Shown here one piece after another: positions 1-9,251 of a stretch of DNA of 64,000 nt. How positions within the stretch are numbered: position 1 is the first letter of the stretch; each line of letters begins with the position of its first letter. Origin of the DNA: Glycocaulis sp051859565 (lineage in GTDB: Bacteria; Pseudomonadota; Alphaproteobacteria; Caulobacterales; Maricaulaceae); NCBI RefSeq assembly GCF_051859565.1, contig NZ_JBHYFK010000009.1, positions 1 through 64,000 of the forward strand, in the 5' to 3' direction. The translations under genes were made by a program, and so were the position numbers. Under the pieces are notes generated by a model. That model worked only from the letters and a program-made list of their open reading frames with translations. It did not search any database and was not told the DNA's origin.

Positions 1-87
1 CTTGGGCATCACCTTGGTGGCGGGAAGGACGCGCGTGCCAAGACCGGCAACGGGAAGGACGGCCTTGCGGACCGGCTTTTTCGACAT
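1..87 (-). CDS. galU: UTP-glucose-1-phosphate uridylyltransferase, N-terminal fragment (runs off the left edge)
   Basis: Only the first 29 codons are in the window. The translation begins MSKKPVRKAVLPVAGLGTR and continues with LPATK, the diagnostic nucleotide-binding N-terminus of GalU, where the GLGTR loop contacts UTP. GalU makes UDP-glucose for lipopolysaccharide and other glycans in the cytoplasm. It starts 22 bases after the glmS stop on the same strand, so the two are probably co-transcribed and form a nucleotide-sugar precursor unit. The family call is secure; whether the rest of the gene is intact cannot be seen. Confidence 0.85.
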   Translation of the reverse strand, partial: MSKKPVRKAVLPVAGLGTRVLPATKVMPK

Positions 88-109
88 GCTCGATACTCCG
101 TGGGGAGGC

Positions 110-1930
110 TTATTCGACGGTGACGGACTTGGCGAGGTTTCGCGGCTGGTCCACATCCGTCCCCTTGTAGACGGCGACATGATAGGCGAGCAACTGCACC
201 GCACTGGCGAACAATAGCGGATTGGTCAGCTGGCTGCCCCTGGGAAGCGTGATAATGCTGGCGGCTTCGCCTTCCAGCGCGCGGGCGCCTTCCGGGTCGG
301 TGATGGCAATCACATGCGCGCCGCGGCTGGCCACCTGCTGGATGGACGAGCGCGTCTTGTCGAACAGCGCATCGTGCGGCGCGATGACGATAACCGGCAG
401 GCCTTCCTCGATCAGGGCGATGGGGCCGTGTTTGAGCTCGCCAGCGGCATAGCCCTCGGCGTGGATATAGCTGATTTCCTTCAGTTTCAGCGCGGCTTCA
501 AGGGCCAGCGGGAAATTCTGGTTGCGGCCCAGATAAAGCACGGTCGGGTGGCTGGCGATTTCCTGGGCCAGCGCCTCGATCTCGCCTTCGCGTTCCAGCG
601 CTTTGACCATCAGGCCCGGCGAGGCCAGAAGGCTGGCCACATGACCGGCTTCCTGCGCGCGGTCCAGATGGCCGCGATGGCGCCCGGCCAGCACCGCCAG
701 GCACGCCAGCGCGGAAAGCTGGCTGGTAAAGGCCTTGGTCGAGGCCACGCCGATTTCGGGGCCGGCCAGCGTCGGCACGACGAGGGAAGCTTCGCGCGCA
801 ATCGTGGAATGGGGGGTGTTGACCAGTGCCAGCGTCTGCACACCCGCCGCAGCCGCGAGGCGCATGGCTTCGAGCGTGTCGGCGGTTTCACCCGACTGCG
901 AGATGAACAGGGCGATGTCGCCGGGCAGGAAAACCGGGTCGCGATAACGGAACTCCGAGGCGATATCGACCTCGACCGCCAGACGCGCGAGCGAGCCGAA
1001 CCAGTAGCGCGAGATTTCGCCCGCATAGGCCGCCGTGCCGCAGCCGACGATTATGAGGCGGCTGGCAGAGCGGAAATCGAGGCCGGCGATCTCGTGCACG
1101 CTGTTTTCAAATGCGTCCGCATAGTGGGATACGGTGCGGCCGATCACTTCGGGCTGCTCATGGATTTCCTTTTCCATGAAGTGGCGGTGATTGCCTTTTT
1201 CGGCCAGCACATGGCTGGTTTCGGCGGGCACCAGCTTGCGGGTCACGCCAGCGCCTTGTCGGTCGAACACCTCGATTGCGCCGGGGCGGATCACCACCAT
1301 GTCGCCATCGTCGAGAAACATGATCTGGCTGGCATGGCCGGACAGCGCCAGCGGGTCCGATCCCAGATAGCCTTCCGTGCCGCCGAGACCGGCAATCAGC
1401 GGCGCGCCCTTGCGTGCGCCCATGATGAAGCCGGTTTCGCCCTCGATCATCACGCCCAGCGCAAACGCGCCTTCAAGGCGGGGCAATACCGCTTTGAGGG
1501 CGGCAACAGGATCGCTGCCCGCCTGCATTTCGCGGTCGATGAGATGGGCCACCACTTCGGTATCGGTCTGGCTGGTGAAACTGCGCCCCTGCGCGGCGAG
1601 TTCTTCGCGCAGTGTCTTGAAATTCTCGATAATGCCGTTGTGTACGACCAGCACGCGGCCGGCCTTGTGCGGGTGCGCATTGTCATCGCTGGCAGCGCCA
1701 TGGGTGGCCCAGCGCGTATGGCCGATGGCAGTGCTGCCGCCAAGTGCGGGGGGAATCTTGTCGGCAAGGGCCTGCACCTTGCCGGTGGCACGCAGGCGAT
1801 GCAGCGTCCCGCCCTTGTCTATCAAGCCTATCCCGGCGGAATCGTAGCCACGATATTCAAGCCTGCGAAGACCTTCGATTATGAAGCCTTCCGCCTCGCC
1901 GTGACCGACCACACCTACAATGCCGCACAT
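110..1930 (-). CDS. glmS: Glutamine-fructose-6-phosphate aminotransferase (isomerizing)
   Basis: 606 residues, the usual GlmS length. It converts fructose-6-phosphate and glutamine to glucosamine-6-phosphate, the first committed step to UDP-GlcNAc for peptidoglycan and lipid A. It begins MCGIVGVVG, so Cys2 becomes the N-terminal nucleophile of the class II glutaminase domain (about 1-230). Two SIS sugar-isomerase domains follow (about 280-600), with the SQSGETADT phosphosugar motif and the C-terminal ending LAKSVTVE typical of the family. galU lies directly downstream. A 225-base divergent region separates it from lptD. No glmS ribozyme or obvious riboswitch was recognised upstream. Confidence 0.97.
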   Translation of the reverse strand: MCGIVGVVGHGEAEGFIIEGLRRLEYRGYDSAGIGLIDKGGTLHRLRATGKVQALADKIPPALGGSTAIGHTRWATHGAASDDNAHPHKAGRVLVVHNGIIENFKTLREELAAQGRSFTSQTDTEVVAHLIDREMQAGSDPVAALKAVLPRLEGAFALGVMIEGETGFIMGARKGAPLIAGLGGTEGYLGSDPLALSGHASQIMFLDDGDMVVIRPGAIEVFDRQGAGVTRKLVPAETSHVLAEKGNHRHFMEKEIHEQPEVIGRTVSHYADAFENSVHEIAGLDFRSASRLIIVGCGTAAYAGEISRYWFGSLARLAVEVDIASEFRYRDPVFLPGDIALFISQSGETADTLEAMRLAAAAGVQTLALVNTPHSTIAREASLVVPTLAGPEIGVASTKAFTSQLSALACLAVLAGRHRGHLDRAQEAGHVASLLASPGLMVKALEREGEIEALAQEIASHPTVLYLGRNQNFPLALEAALKLKEISYIHAEGYAAGELKHGPIALIEEGLPVIVIAPHDALFDKTRSSIQQVASRGAHVIAITDPEGARALEGEAASIITLPRGSQLTNPLLFASAVQLLAYHVAVYKGTDVDQPRNLAKSVTVE

Positions 1931-2155
1931 TCAGCAACTCCCGGATTTGCCGCAGACGCTACGCCCCTGATTTCAGCCTGCTTAGTGGCAGGCCGCACAG
2001 CGTTAGGCAAGGCGGGGCGCAATCACGCTTGATGACGGTTTGTGAAATGACGAGCCCCATGGCGGTTTGCGCACGTCACGGGCCATGGACGCCCCGGACC
2101 CGATGGGTTAGGAGTTCAGGTTCATGCTAGGGGACATTTGTGGAGCATTGAGGGC

Positions 2156-4330
2156 ATGAAACTGCCGTTCAGGACCATGTGTGCGGCAGCTGCCCTGCTC
2201 ACCGGACTGATGTTCGCAAACGCTGCCGCCGCGCAGGAAGGCGAGCGCCCGGTCTATCTTGACGCCATCGAGATCGAGCAGAACCGCGAAGGCAATGTCA
2301 TCACCGCGCGCGGCGAGGTCAGCGTCCAGTCAGGCGAGCGGATGCTGTTCGCCGACGAGGTGGAATACCGCACCGACGAAGACCGCGTGATCGCGCGCGG
2401 TAATGTGCGCCTGCATGACGGGGATATGCCTGCCCAGACCGCCGAAGAGATCGAGCTGACCAATGAATGGTCGGAGGCGATGGCCACCGGCTTTGCCATG
2501 CTGATGGACAATAATGGCCGGGCCGCCTCGGCCTATGCCATCCGCAGGTCGGACGGGGGCGTGACTCTCCACCGGGCTTACTATACCGCCTGCGATATCT
2601 GTGAGGACAGCCGCCGCCCGCCGACCTGGCGTTTTCGCGCCCGCGAGGTGGTGCAGGACCCTGAATCGGAGATGATCTATTACCGCGATGTCCGGCTGGA
2701 GGCGTTCGGGGTTCCGATTTTCTACTCGCCCGTCTTTGCCCATGCAGACCCGTCTGCGCCGCGGCGTTCGGGCTTCCTCATTCCGACGGTGGATCTCTCC
2801 AACCGGCTCGGCTTTGTCTACCAGCAGCCCTATTACCATGTGATGTCGCCGCATCGCGATCTGGTCGTGACCCCCATGGTGATGACCGAGTACAATCCGG
2901 TTGTCCGCTATGAATACCGCCAGCGTTTCTGGTCAGGTGCGATCCGGGTGCGCGGCAGCGCCACCTATGAGCAGGAGTTCGACCGCGATGGCGGGTTCGG
3001 CGATTCCGAGCTTCGTGGTCACATTGCCGGTTCTGGCGCATTCAATATCGCGCCGGGCTGGGTCTGGCGCTTCAATGTCCAGCTGACGTCCGACCCGCTA
3101 TATATGGAGCGCTACGGGCTGCGAGGCGATGCGGACCGGAGTTCGGACTTTGCCAGGCTCAATGCCCGCCTCCTGCCGACCGAGATCAATGTTCGCGGGC
3201 GGACACGGCAGTATTTCGCCAACGCAACCGTCATGGGTTTCCAGTCGCTGGCAGACAATATCGCCGATGAAACCCTGCCCATCATAGCCCCCATCGTGGA
3301 AGCCGAATACCGGCTGCCGCTTCCCGGCTGGGCGGGATTTGCCAATGCCAGGGCATCCGGCATCTACCTGACGCGCGATCTGGGCAATGATTACGCGCGG
3401 GCGACGGGCGAAATCGACTGGTCGCGCAATTTCACCCTGCCCGGCGGCATCCGCGTTTCTCCCTATGCCGGCGCGCGCGGCGACGCCTACCGCTTCACAC
3501 GCACCAATGCGAGCGGCGTGACGCTGGAGACGCGCGAATTTACACGCACCATGGCGAATGCCGGTGTGGACGTATCATGGCCCTTCCTGCGGCCGGGCGA
3601 GCTGGGCGACACGATTTTGGCGCCGCGCATCCAGCTGGCTTCCTCGACGGCGCTGGGCGACGATGAAATCGCGCCGGGCGAGGACAGCCTCAATCTGGAG
3701 CTTGATGTCTCCAACCTGTTCGCGCGCAACCGGGCCAATGGCTATGACGCCTGGGAAGAGGGTACGCACCTCAATGCCGGCCTGACAGCCAGTTTCCAGT
3801 CGAAGACGCGCTATCTGCCCGACACCGAGCTGTTTGTCGGCCGCAGCTTCCGTCTGGATGGCGATGCCAGTTTTGGTCCGGGGTCCGGCCTCGATGAACA
3901 ACAATCGGACTGGGTGGCACAGCTCGATGTCAATTTCGGCAACCAGTTCGAGCTGGGTGTGAGAGGCCGTTATGACGGCGACACGACCCAGGCCAACCGG
4001 ATCGATGCTTTCTCGCGCGTATCGATCTGGCGGGTGACGGGCAATGTCACCTATTCACTGGTCGACGATGCAGCGGTTAATACGCGGGTGCGCGAATCGG
4101 TCAATCTCGGCGGTAATTTCCGCGTCACCGACAATTGGTTTCTGGCCTATTCAGCCGTGCGCGATCTGGAGCGCGGGGTTACGCGCCAACAGGATGTCAG
4201 CCTGATCTATCGCGATGAATGCACCGATCTGCGGATCATTTACGACCAGACCAATTACGATATCGGCAATCTGGGCCCCAGCCGGTCGATCATGCTGCAG
4301 GTGACGCTGTTCTCGATCGGGAACCGATAG
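2156..4330 (+). CDS. lptD: LPS-assembly protein LptD
   Basis: 724 residues from the ATG at 2156; a TTG at 2138 is also open, but a GGAG at 2142-2145 is well placed for 2156. The protein inserts lipopolysaccharide into the outer leaflet of the outer membrane together with LptE. It has a signal peptide (cleavage likely after the AANAAAAQ-type stretch near residue 26), an LptA-like N-terminal beta-jellyroll (about 35-140), then a large C-terminal beta-barrel. The CDIC pair in YTACDICED and the late Cys in RDECTDLR match the disulfide cysteines of alphaproteobacterial LptD. It is not beside surA, pdxA or ksgA, the usual neighbours; instead it is divergent from glmS in an envelope-sugar cluster. 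Confidence 0.9.
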   Translation: MKLPFRTMCAAAALLTGLMFANAAAAQEGERPVYLDAIEIEQNREGNVITARGEVSVQSGERMLFADEVEYRTDEDRVIARGNVRLHDGDMPAQTAEEIELTNEWSEAMATGFAMLMDNNGRAASAYAIRRSDGGVTLHRAYYTACDICEDSRRPPTWRFRAREVVQDPESEMIYYRDVRLEAFGVPIFYSPVFAHADPSAPRRSGFLIPTVDLSNRLGFVYQQPYYHVMSPHRDLVVTPMVMTEYNPVVRYEYRQRFWSGAIRVRGSATYEQEFDRDGGFGDSELRGHIAGSGAFNIAPGWVWRFNVQLTSDPLYMERYGLRGDADRSSDFARLNARLLPTEINVRGRTRQYFANATVMGFQSLADNIADETLPIIAPIVEAEYRLPLPGWAGFANARASGIYLTRDLGNDYARATGEIDWSRNFTLPGGIRVSPYAGARGDAYRFTRTNASGVTLETREFTRTMANAGVDVSWPFLRPGELGDTILAPRIQLASSTALGDDEIAPGEDSLNLELDVSNLFARNRANGYDAWEEGTHLNAGLTASFQSKTRYLPDTELFVGRSFRLDGDASFGPGSGLDEQQSDWVAQLDVNFGNQFELGVRGRYDGDTTQANRIDAFSRVSIWRVTGNVTYSLVDDAAVNTRVRESVNLGGNFRVTDNWFLAYSAVRDLERGVTRQQDVSLIYRDECTDLRIIYDQTNYDIGNLGPSRSIMLQVTLFSIGNR

Positions 4331-4361
4331 CCCGCCAGCCCCGCACAAGGACCGTGTCCTG

Positions 4362-5510
4362 CTAGAACTCGCGGATTGCGGCGATGACCGCGTCCTGCGC
4401 GGCTTCGTCCAGATAGGGGTGCATGGGCAGAGAGATCACGTTTTCTGCCTTGCCTTCCGTGACAGGCAGTCCGCCCGGCCCGGCAGGGTATTTCGCATAC
4501 GGCTCCTGCTGGTGGATCGGGATCGGATAGTACACGGCGCTTGGAATGCCGCGTGATTTGAGATGGGCCGCCAGCGCGTCACGGCGGCTGTGCTCGATCG
4601 TGTACTGCGCCCAGACAGACACCCCATTTGCGACGACCTGCGGCACGGCATCGACATGCTTTTCCAGATGCGTGTTGTAGCGCCCGGCAATGCGGTTACG
4701 CGCCTCGATCTCGTCGGGGAATATGGCGAGCTTTTCCAGCAGCACCGCCGCCTGGATGGTGTCCAGGCGCGAGTTCATGCCGATACGGACATTGAAGTAT
4801 TTGGGATCGTGCTCGAAGGCACGCTTCTCGATGTCGCGCGGCATGGCTTTGCCATGTACGGCGAGCGATTCCATGATCTCGGCCAGATCCGCATCATCGG
4901 TCAGCACCGCGCCGCCATCGCCATAGCAGCCCAGCGGCTTGGCGGGGAAGAAGGAGGTGGTCGTCACATCGCTCCAGTGCGAAGGGTGCTTGCCGTCGAG
5001 CGTGCAGCCAAAGCCCTGCGCGCTGTCCGCGATCAGTTTAAGGCCATGGCGCTGCGCAATCTCGCCAATCTGCGGATAGTTGGCGGGCTGGCCGAACAGG
5101 TCGACCGCAATCACGGCGCGCGGGTTCAGCTCGCCTTTTGCCTTCACCATCTCGATGGAGGCCTCAAGATGGGCCGGGTCCATATTGTAGGTCGCCGGGT
5201 CGATATCGACGAAGACTGGCGAGGCGCCAAGCCAGGGCACCACTTCCGCCGTGGCGGTAAAGGTGAAGGACGGACAGAATACCGCGTCACCGGGGCGCAG
5301 CCCCCACGCCATCAGCGGCAGGACCAGCGCATCGGTGCCATTGGCACAGCCCAGCGCGCGCGATGAACCACTGAACCGGGCCAGCGCGGCCTCAAGCTCC
5401 TGAACTTCCGGGCCCAGAATAAACCGCCCGCTGCGCACGGCGGACATGATCCGGGCGTCCACCTTCTCCGCGATACGGGCGTATTGGGCTTGAAGATCAA
5501 TGAATTGCAT
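4362..5510 (-). CDS. DegT/DnrJ/EryC1/StrS-family sugar aminotransferase (GnnB/WbpE-like)
   Basis: 382 residues from the ATG at 5510, which has AGGA about 9 bases upstream; the open frame extends to 5630 but that part looks non-coding. It is a PLP enzyme that aminates a keto-sugar nucleotide. The start MQFIDLQAQYARI, the CANGTDAL phosphate-binding stretch and Lys191 in SFFPAKPLGCYGDGG (the PLP lysine) are classic for the family. Overall it resembles WbpE/WlbC and GnnB, which aminate C3 of UDP-3-keto sugars. It sits just downstream of rmlA and rmlB on the same strand, so a dTDP-4-amino or dTDP-3-amino sugar is the competing reading. The exact substrate cannot be decided here. Confidence 0.88.
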   Translation of the reverse strand: MQFIDLQAQYARIAEKVDARIMSAVRSGRFILGPEVQELEAALARFSGSSRALGCANGTDALVLPLMAWGLRPGDAVFCPSFTFTATAEVVPWLGASPVFVDIDPATYNMDPAHLEASIEMVKAKGELNPRAVIAVDLFGQPANYPQIGEIAQRHGLKLIADSAQGFGCTLDGKHPSHWSDVTTTSFFPAKPLGCYGDGGAVLTDDADLAEIMESLAVHGKAMPRDIEKRAFEHDPKYFNVRIGMNSRLDTIQAAVLLEKLAIFPDEIEARNRIAGRYNTHLEKHVDAVPQVVANGVSVWAQYTIEHSRRDALAAHLKSRGIPSAVYYPIPIHQQEPYAKYPAGPGGLPVTEGKAENVISLPMHPYLDEAAQDAVIAAIREF

Positions 5511-5643
5511 GACTGGATCCTGTGGGTCGGCTGCCGCCATCGGGCGGTGTTCTGATTGGCGCGACCATGATGCAGGCCTGCGCGAGGAGGGAATCACAAT
5601 CTGTTTCGATGTCTGCGGGCAAGCCCTCACGGGCCGGGAAGGC

Positions 5644-6531
5644 TCACTTCACCCGGTCAGCCAACCTTTTAAGGTATAGCGCATAGGCGCCGCCACCCAT
5701 CGCATCGGCGAGCGCGCGCAAATCCTCGCGGGCGATAAAGCCCTGCCGGAACGCGATCTCTTCCGGGCAGGCAATCTTCGAGCCTTGCCTGCGTTCCAGC
5801 GTAGAGACGAAATCGGCTGCTTCCAGCAGGCTGTCGGGCGTGCCGGTATCCAGCCACGCATAGCCCGCGCCCATGGTTTCCACCTCCAGCTCGCCTGCAT
5901 CGAGATACATCTGCAACAGGCAGGTAATCTCCAGCTCGCCGCGCCCGGACGGCGTGACCTTGCGGGCGCGCGCCGGGGCGTTTCCGTCGAGGAAGTAGAG
6001 CCCGGTAACGGCAAACTCGGAAGGCGGCGTTTCAGGCTTTTCGACGATGTGCGTTGCACGGCCCTCATCATCGAAAGCCAGAACGCCATAGCGTTGAGGG
6101 TCGGCAACTTCGTAGCCGAAGACCGTCCCACCTGATGGACGCGCATCTGCCGAACGCAGCATCTCGCGCAGGCCCTGGCCAAAGAAGATGTTGTCGCCCA
6201 GCACCATCACCGATGGCGCACCGGCGAGGAAATCTTCGGCCAGCAGATAGGCCTGTGCCAGCCCGTCCGGCGATGGCTGGGCGATATAGCTGAGGGAAAG
6301 CCCCCACTGGCTGCCATCACCCAGCAGCGCCTGAAACAGAGCCTGATCGTGGGGCGTGGTGATGATGGCGATCTCGCGCACGCCGGTCAGCATCAGCACC
6401 GACAGCGGGTAATAGATCATCGGCTTGTCGTAGATCGGCAGGAGCTGCTTGGAGACCACAGCCGTGACCGGATAAAGGCGCGAACCTGATCCGCCAGCCA
6501 GAATGATACCCTTGCGTTCTGTCACGGCCAT
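5644..6531 (-). CDS. rfbA: Glucose-1-phosphate thymidylyltransferase
   Basis: 295 residues, the normal RmlA length. It makes dTDP-glucose from glucose-1-phosphate and dTTP, the entry to dTDP-deoxysugars. It shows GIILAGGSGSRLYPVT (nucleotide binding), KQLLPIYDKPMIYYPL, and VLGDNIFFG, all signature RmlA motifs. It lies between rmlB (gap 73 bases upstream) and the aminotransferase (gap 133 bases downstream) on the minus strand. rmlC and rmlD, needed for rhamnose, are not in this window, so the product may be a different deoxysugar or they may lie elsewhere. Confidence 0.95.
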   Translation of the reverse strand: MAVTERKGIILAGGSGSRLYPVTAVVSKQLLPIYDKPMIYYPLSVLMLTGVREIAIITTPHDQALFQALLGDGSQWGLSLSYIAQPSPDGLAQAYLLAEDFLAGAPSVMVLGDNIFFGQGLREMLRSADARPSGGTVFGYEVADPQRYGVLAFDDEGRATHIVEKPETPPSEFAVTGLYFLDGNAPARARKVTPSGRGELEITCLLQMYLDAGELEVETMGAGYAWLDTGTPDSLLEAADFVSTLERRQGSKIACPEEIAFRQGFIAREDLRALADAMGGGAYALYLKRLADRVK

Positions 6532-6604
6532 TTTCCCGCAGCGCGATCCATCCGGCCCCCTGTATCCGGCGCGTGCTGCCGGACGTCAATGCGCGCCGCG
6601 CGGG

Positions 6605-7651
6605 TCAGACCTTCGTGCCGAGCCGCTCGCCTGCACCCTTGCGCGCCAGCAGCGGCCGCCACCAGCGCTCATTGTCCAGATACCATTGCACCGTGCGGCG
6701 CAGACCCTCTTCAAGCGTCACAGAAGGGCGCCAGCCCAGCTCGCCGGCTATCCGGCTGGCGTCAATCGCGTAGCGGGCATCATGGCCGGGCCGGTCATCA
6801 ACAAAGCGGATGAGGCTGGCATGGGGCTGCGTTGAAGGACGCAGCTCATCGAGCACCGCGCACAGGGCCGTCACCAGCTCCAGATTGGTGCGCTCGCTAT
6901 TGCCCCCGATATTGTAGGAACGCCCTGTCTCGCCGCGTTGCAGGACGGTGAGCAGCGCGTCGGCATGATCCTCGACATAGAGCCAGTCGCGCACATTCGA
7001 GCCATCGCCATAGACCGGCAAAGGCTCGCCCGCGAGCGCCTTGATGATCATCAGCGGGATCAGCTTTTCGGGGAAGTGATACGGCCCGTAATTGTTCGAG
7101 CAGTTGGTCAGCACCACGGGCAGGCCATAGGTCTCATGCCAGGCGCGCACCAGATGGTCGGCCGCCGCCTTCGAGGCCGAATAGGGCGAGCGCGGATCAT
7201 AGCGCGTCTCTTCGGTGAACTTCACTGACGGATCGGCCGGCAGGGAGCCATACACCTCGTCGGTGGAAATATGGTGGAAGCGGAAGGCTTCCGGACGGCC
7301 CTTGCCCGCCCAGTATTTGCGCGCGGCTTCGAGCAGGTTGAACGTGCCGTTGATATTGGTCTCGATGAAGTCCGCCGGGCCATCAATGGAGCGGTCGACA
7401 TGGCTTTCAGCCGCCAGATGCATCACGGCATCGGGCTGATGGGCGTCAAAAATCCGGTCCAGCGCAGCCCGGTCGCGTATGTCTGCGTGCTCGAAGGCGT
7501 AGAGCGGGGTGGTGGCCACAGACGCCACATTCTCCAGCGAGGCCGCATAGGTCAGCGCATCGAGATTGACTACTGCCAAGCCGCGCGACACCGCCAGGCG
7601 GATGACCGCCGATCCGATAAATCCCGCCCCGCCTGTGACCAGTACTTTCAT
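6605..7651 (-). CDS. rfbB: dTDP-glucose 4,6-dehydratase
   Basis: 348 residues, typical for RmlB. It converts dTDP-glucose to dTDP-4-keto-6-deoxyglucose with bound NAD+. It is an extended short-chain dehydrogenase: the Rossmann motif GGAGFIGSAV is at the N-terminus, STDEVYGSLP carries the active-site Thr/Asp/Glu, and YSASKAAAD carries the Tyr and Lys. RDWLYVEDH is also family-typical. It starts 23 bases after the phosphohexomutase stop and probably shares its transcript, giving the order phosphomutase, rmlB, rmlA, aminotransferase. Confidence 0.95.
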   Translation of the reverse strand: MKVLVTGGAGFIGSAVIRLAVSRGLAVVNLDALTYAASLENVASVATTPLYAFEHADIRDRAALDRIFDAHQPDAVMHLAAESHVDRSIDGPADFIETNINGTFNLLEAARKYWAGKGRPEAFRFHHISTDEVYGSLPADPSVKFTEETRYDPRSPYSASKAAADHLVRAWHETYGLPVVLTNCSNNYGPYHFPEKLIPLMIIKALAGEPLPVYGDGSNVRDWLYVEDHADALLTVLQRGETGRSYNIGGNSERTNLELVTALCAVLDELRPSTQPHASLIRFVDDRPGHDARYAIDASRIAGELGWRPSVTLEEGLRRTVQWYLDNERWWRPLLARKGAGERLGTKV

Positions 7652-7674
7652 CGCCCTGCCCGGCTCCCCCGCGT

Positions 7675-9201
7675 TCAGATTTCCTGATCGAACGCGCCGA
7701 CTTCAGGATATTTCGCCAGCTCCTGCTTGATCGCGGCGAAAATCGCGCTGACATCTTCTTTGGAGGCGAGGCTTTCCACCACCACGACCAGGTTGGGCGT
7801 GTTGGAGGAGGCCCGGATCAGCCCCCATGCCCCGTCAGCAAAGGTGAAGCGCACGCCATTGACGGTGTTCACATCAACGATTGCACGCCCTGCCACCGTC
7901 TCACCCTTCGCCTTCTTGTCTTCAAAGCTGGCGATGATGCGCTCCACCACATCGTATTTCACCTCGTCCGCGCAGGCGGGCGACATGGTGGGCGAGCCAT
8001 AGCTGACGGGAAGAGCGCGCTTGAGATCGGCCATTGAGCTGTCCGGATTATTGTCCAGCATGGCGAGGACGCAGCGCGCCGCCGTCAGCCCGCAATCATA
8101 GCCCTTGCCGACGGGCGGCTGCAGGAAGAAATGGCCGGACTTCTCAAAGCCCGCCAGCGCGCCCAGCTTGTGGGAGCGGCGCTTGATGTAGGAATGGCCG
8201 GTCTTGAAGTAATCGGTCTTCGCGCCATTGGCTTTCAGCACCGGATCAGTGGCGTAAAGCCCGGTCGATTTCACATCGACCACGAAAGTGGCGCCCTTGT
8301 GCTCAGCGGAGAGATCACGCGCGAGCATCAGGCCCACCTTGTCGGCGAAAATCTCCTCGCCCTCATTATCAACGACGCCGCACCGGTCCCCGTCGCCATC
8401 GAAGGCAAGACCGACATCGGCCTTGTGCTCGCGCACCGCCTCGGCCAGCACGTGCAGCATCTTCATGTCTTCGGGGTTCGGATTGTATTTGGGGAAGGTG
8501 TGGTCCAGCTCGCAATCGAGCGCGACCACCTCCACGCCCATCGCTTCCAGCGCCTGCGGCGCAAAAGCGCCCGCCGTGCCATTGCCGCAGGCAGCGACGA
8601 CTTTCAGCTTTCGCTTTGCTTTGAAGCCGCCCACCAGATCGGCGATATAGCGCTCGCGCACGCCATCGGCGCGCACATAGCCGCCCCCGGCGCGCGCCTT
8701 GCCAAGACCATCCAGCACGATGGCTTTCAGCCGGCTCATCTCGTCCGGGCCGAAGGTGAGCGGGCGTTCCACGCCCATTTTCACCCCGGTCCAGCCATTG
8801 GAATTGTGGCTGGCCGTGACCATGGCGACGGCGGGAATATCGAGATCGAACTGCGCAAAATAGGCCATGGGCGACAGGGCGAGGCCAATATCATGCACCG
8901 TCACACCGGACTGCATCAGGCCCACTTCCAGCGCCTGTTTGACCGAAAGCGAATAGCTGCGGAAATCATGGCCCGTGACGATATGCGGGGCGACACCCAG
9001 CTCGTGCATCAGCGTGCCAAGGCCCAGCCCCAGCGCCTGCACACCATAGAGGTTCAGCTCCGGTGCCTTGTCGGAACCGGGATGACCGAACCACCAGCGC
9101 GCATCGTATTCGCGAAACCCGGTCGGCTTGATGAGCGGGCGGGTTTCAAACTCCCAGCTATTGGGCGGGATGTCGGCGGCGGGGCGCTGGCTATCGGTCA
9201 T
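7675..9201 (-). CDS. Phosphomannomutase/phosphoglucomutase (alpha-D-phosphohexomutase family)
   Basis: 508 residues. It interconverts hexose-6- and hexose-1-phosphates, feeding GDP-mannose, UDP-glucose (GalU) and dTDP-glucose (RmlA) synthesis. Ser131 in TASHN is the phosphoserine, DGDGDR at 268-273 is the metal loop, and GEEIFADKVG and GHSYIKRR are sugar- and phosphate-binding loops. It resembles AlgC/ManB-type dual enzymes but has a longer N-terminus (SWEFETRPLIKPTGFREYD). It heads the run of minus-strand genes that includes rmlB and rmlA, a sensible supplier of glucose-1-phosphate. Substrate preference cannot be read from the sequence. Confidence 0.92.
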   Translation of the reverse strand: MTDSQRPAADIPPNSWEFETRPLIKPTGFREYDARWWFGHPGSDKAPELNLYGVQALGLGLGTLMHELGVAPHIVTGHDFRSYSLSVKQALEVGLMQSGVTVHDIGLALSPMAYFAQFDLDIPAVAMVTASHNSNGWTGVKMGVERPLTFGPDEMSRLKAIVLDGLGKARAGGGYVRADGVRERYIADLVGGFKAKRKLKVVAACGNGTAGAFAPQALEAMGVEVVALDCELDHTFPKYNPNPEDMKMLHVLAEAVREHKADVGLAFDGDGDRCGVVDNEGEEIFADKVGLMLARDLSAEHKGATFVVDVKSTGLYATDPVLKANGAKTDYFKTGHSYIKRRSHKLGALAGFEKSGHFFLQPPVGKGYDCGLTAARCVLAMLDNNPDSSMADLKRALPVSYGSPTMSPACADEVKYDVVERIIASFEDKKAKGETVAGRAIVDVNTVNGVRFTFADGAWGLIRASSNTPNLVVVVESLASKEDVSAIFAAIKQELAKYPEVGAFDQEI

Positions 9202-9251
9202 GTGTGCCTCTTTGGGGGGTCAGGTCCGGTCCGGAGTGAGCGCGTATCAAC

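Noticed and set aside
314..2032. Open frame of 572 codons on the plus strand opposite glmS
   Set aside because: It lies wholly opposite glmS, which has clear catalytic motifs. Long antisense frames are expected in GC-rich genomes with strong third-position bias. The translation is His/Arg/Gly-rich with no recognisable domain.
1931..2155. glmS ribozyme or GlmY/GlmZ-type control upstream of glmS
   Set aside because: The 225-base divergent region shows no ribozyme core and no conserved small-RNA target; glmS ribozymes are not expected in this group.
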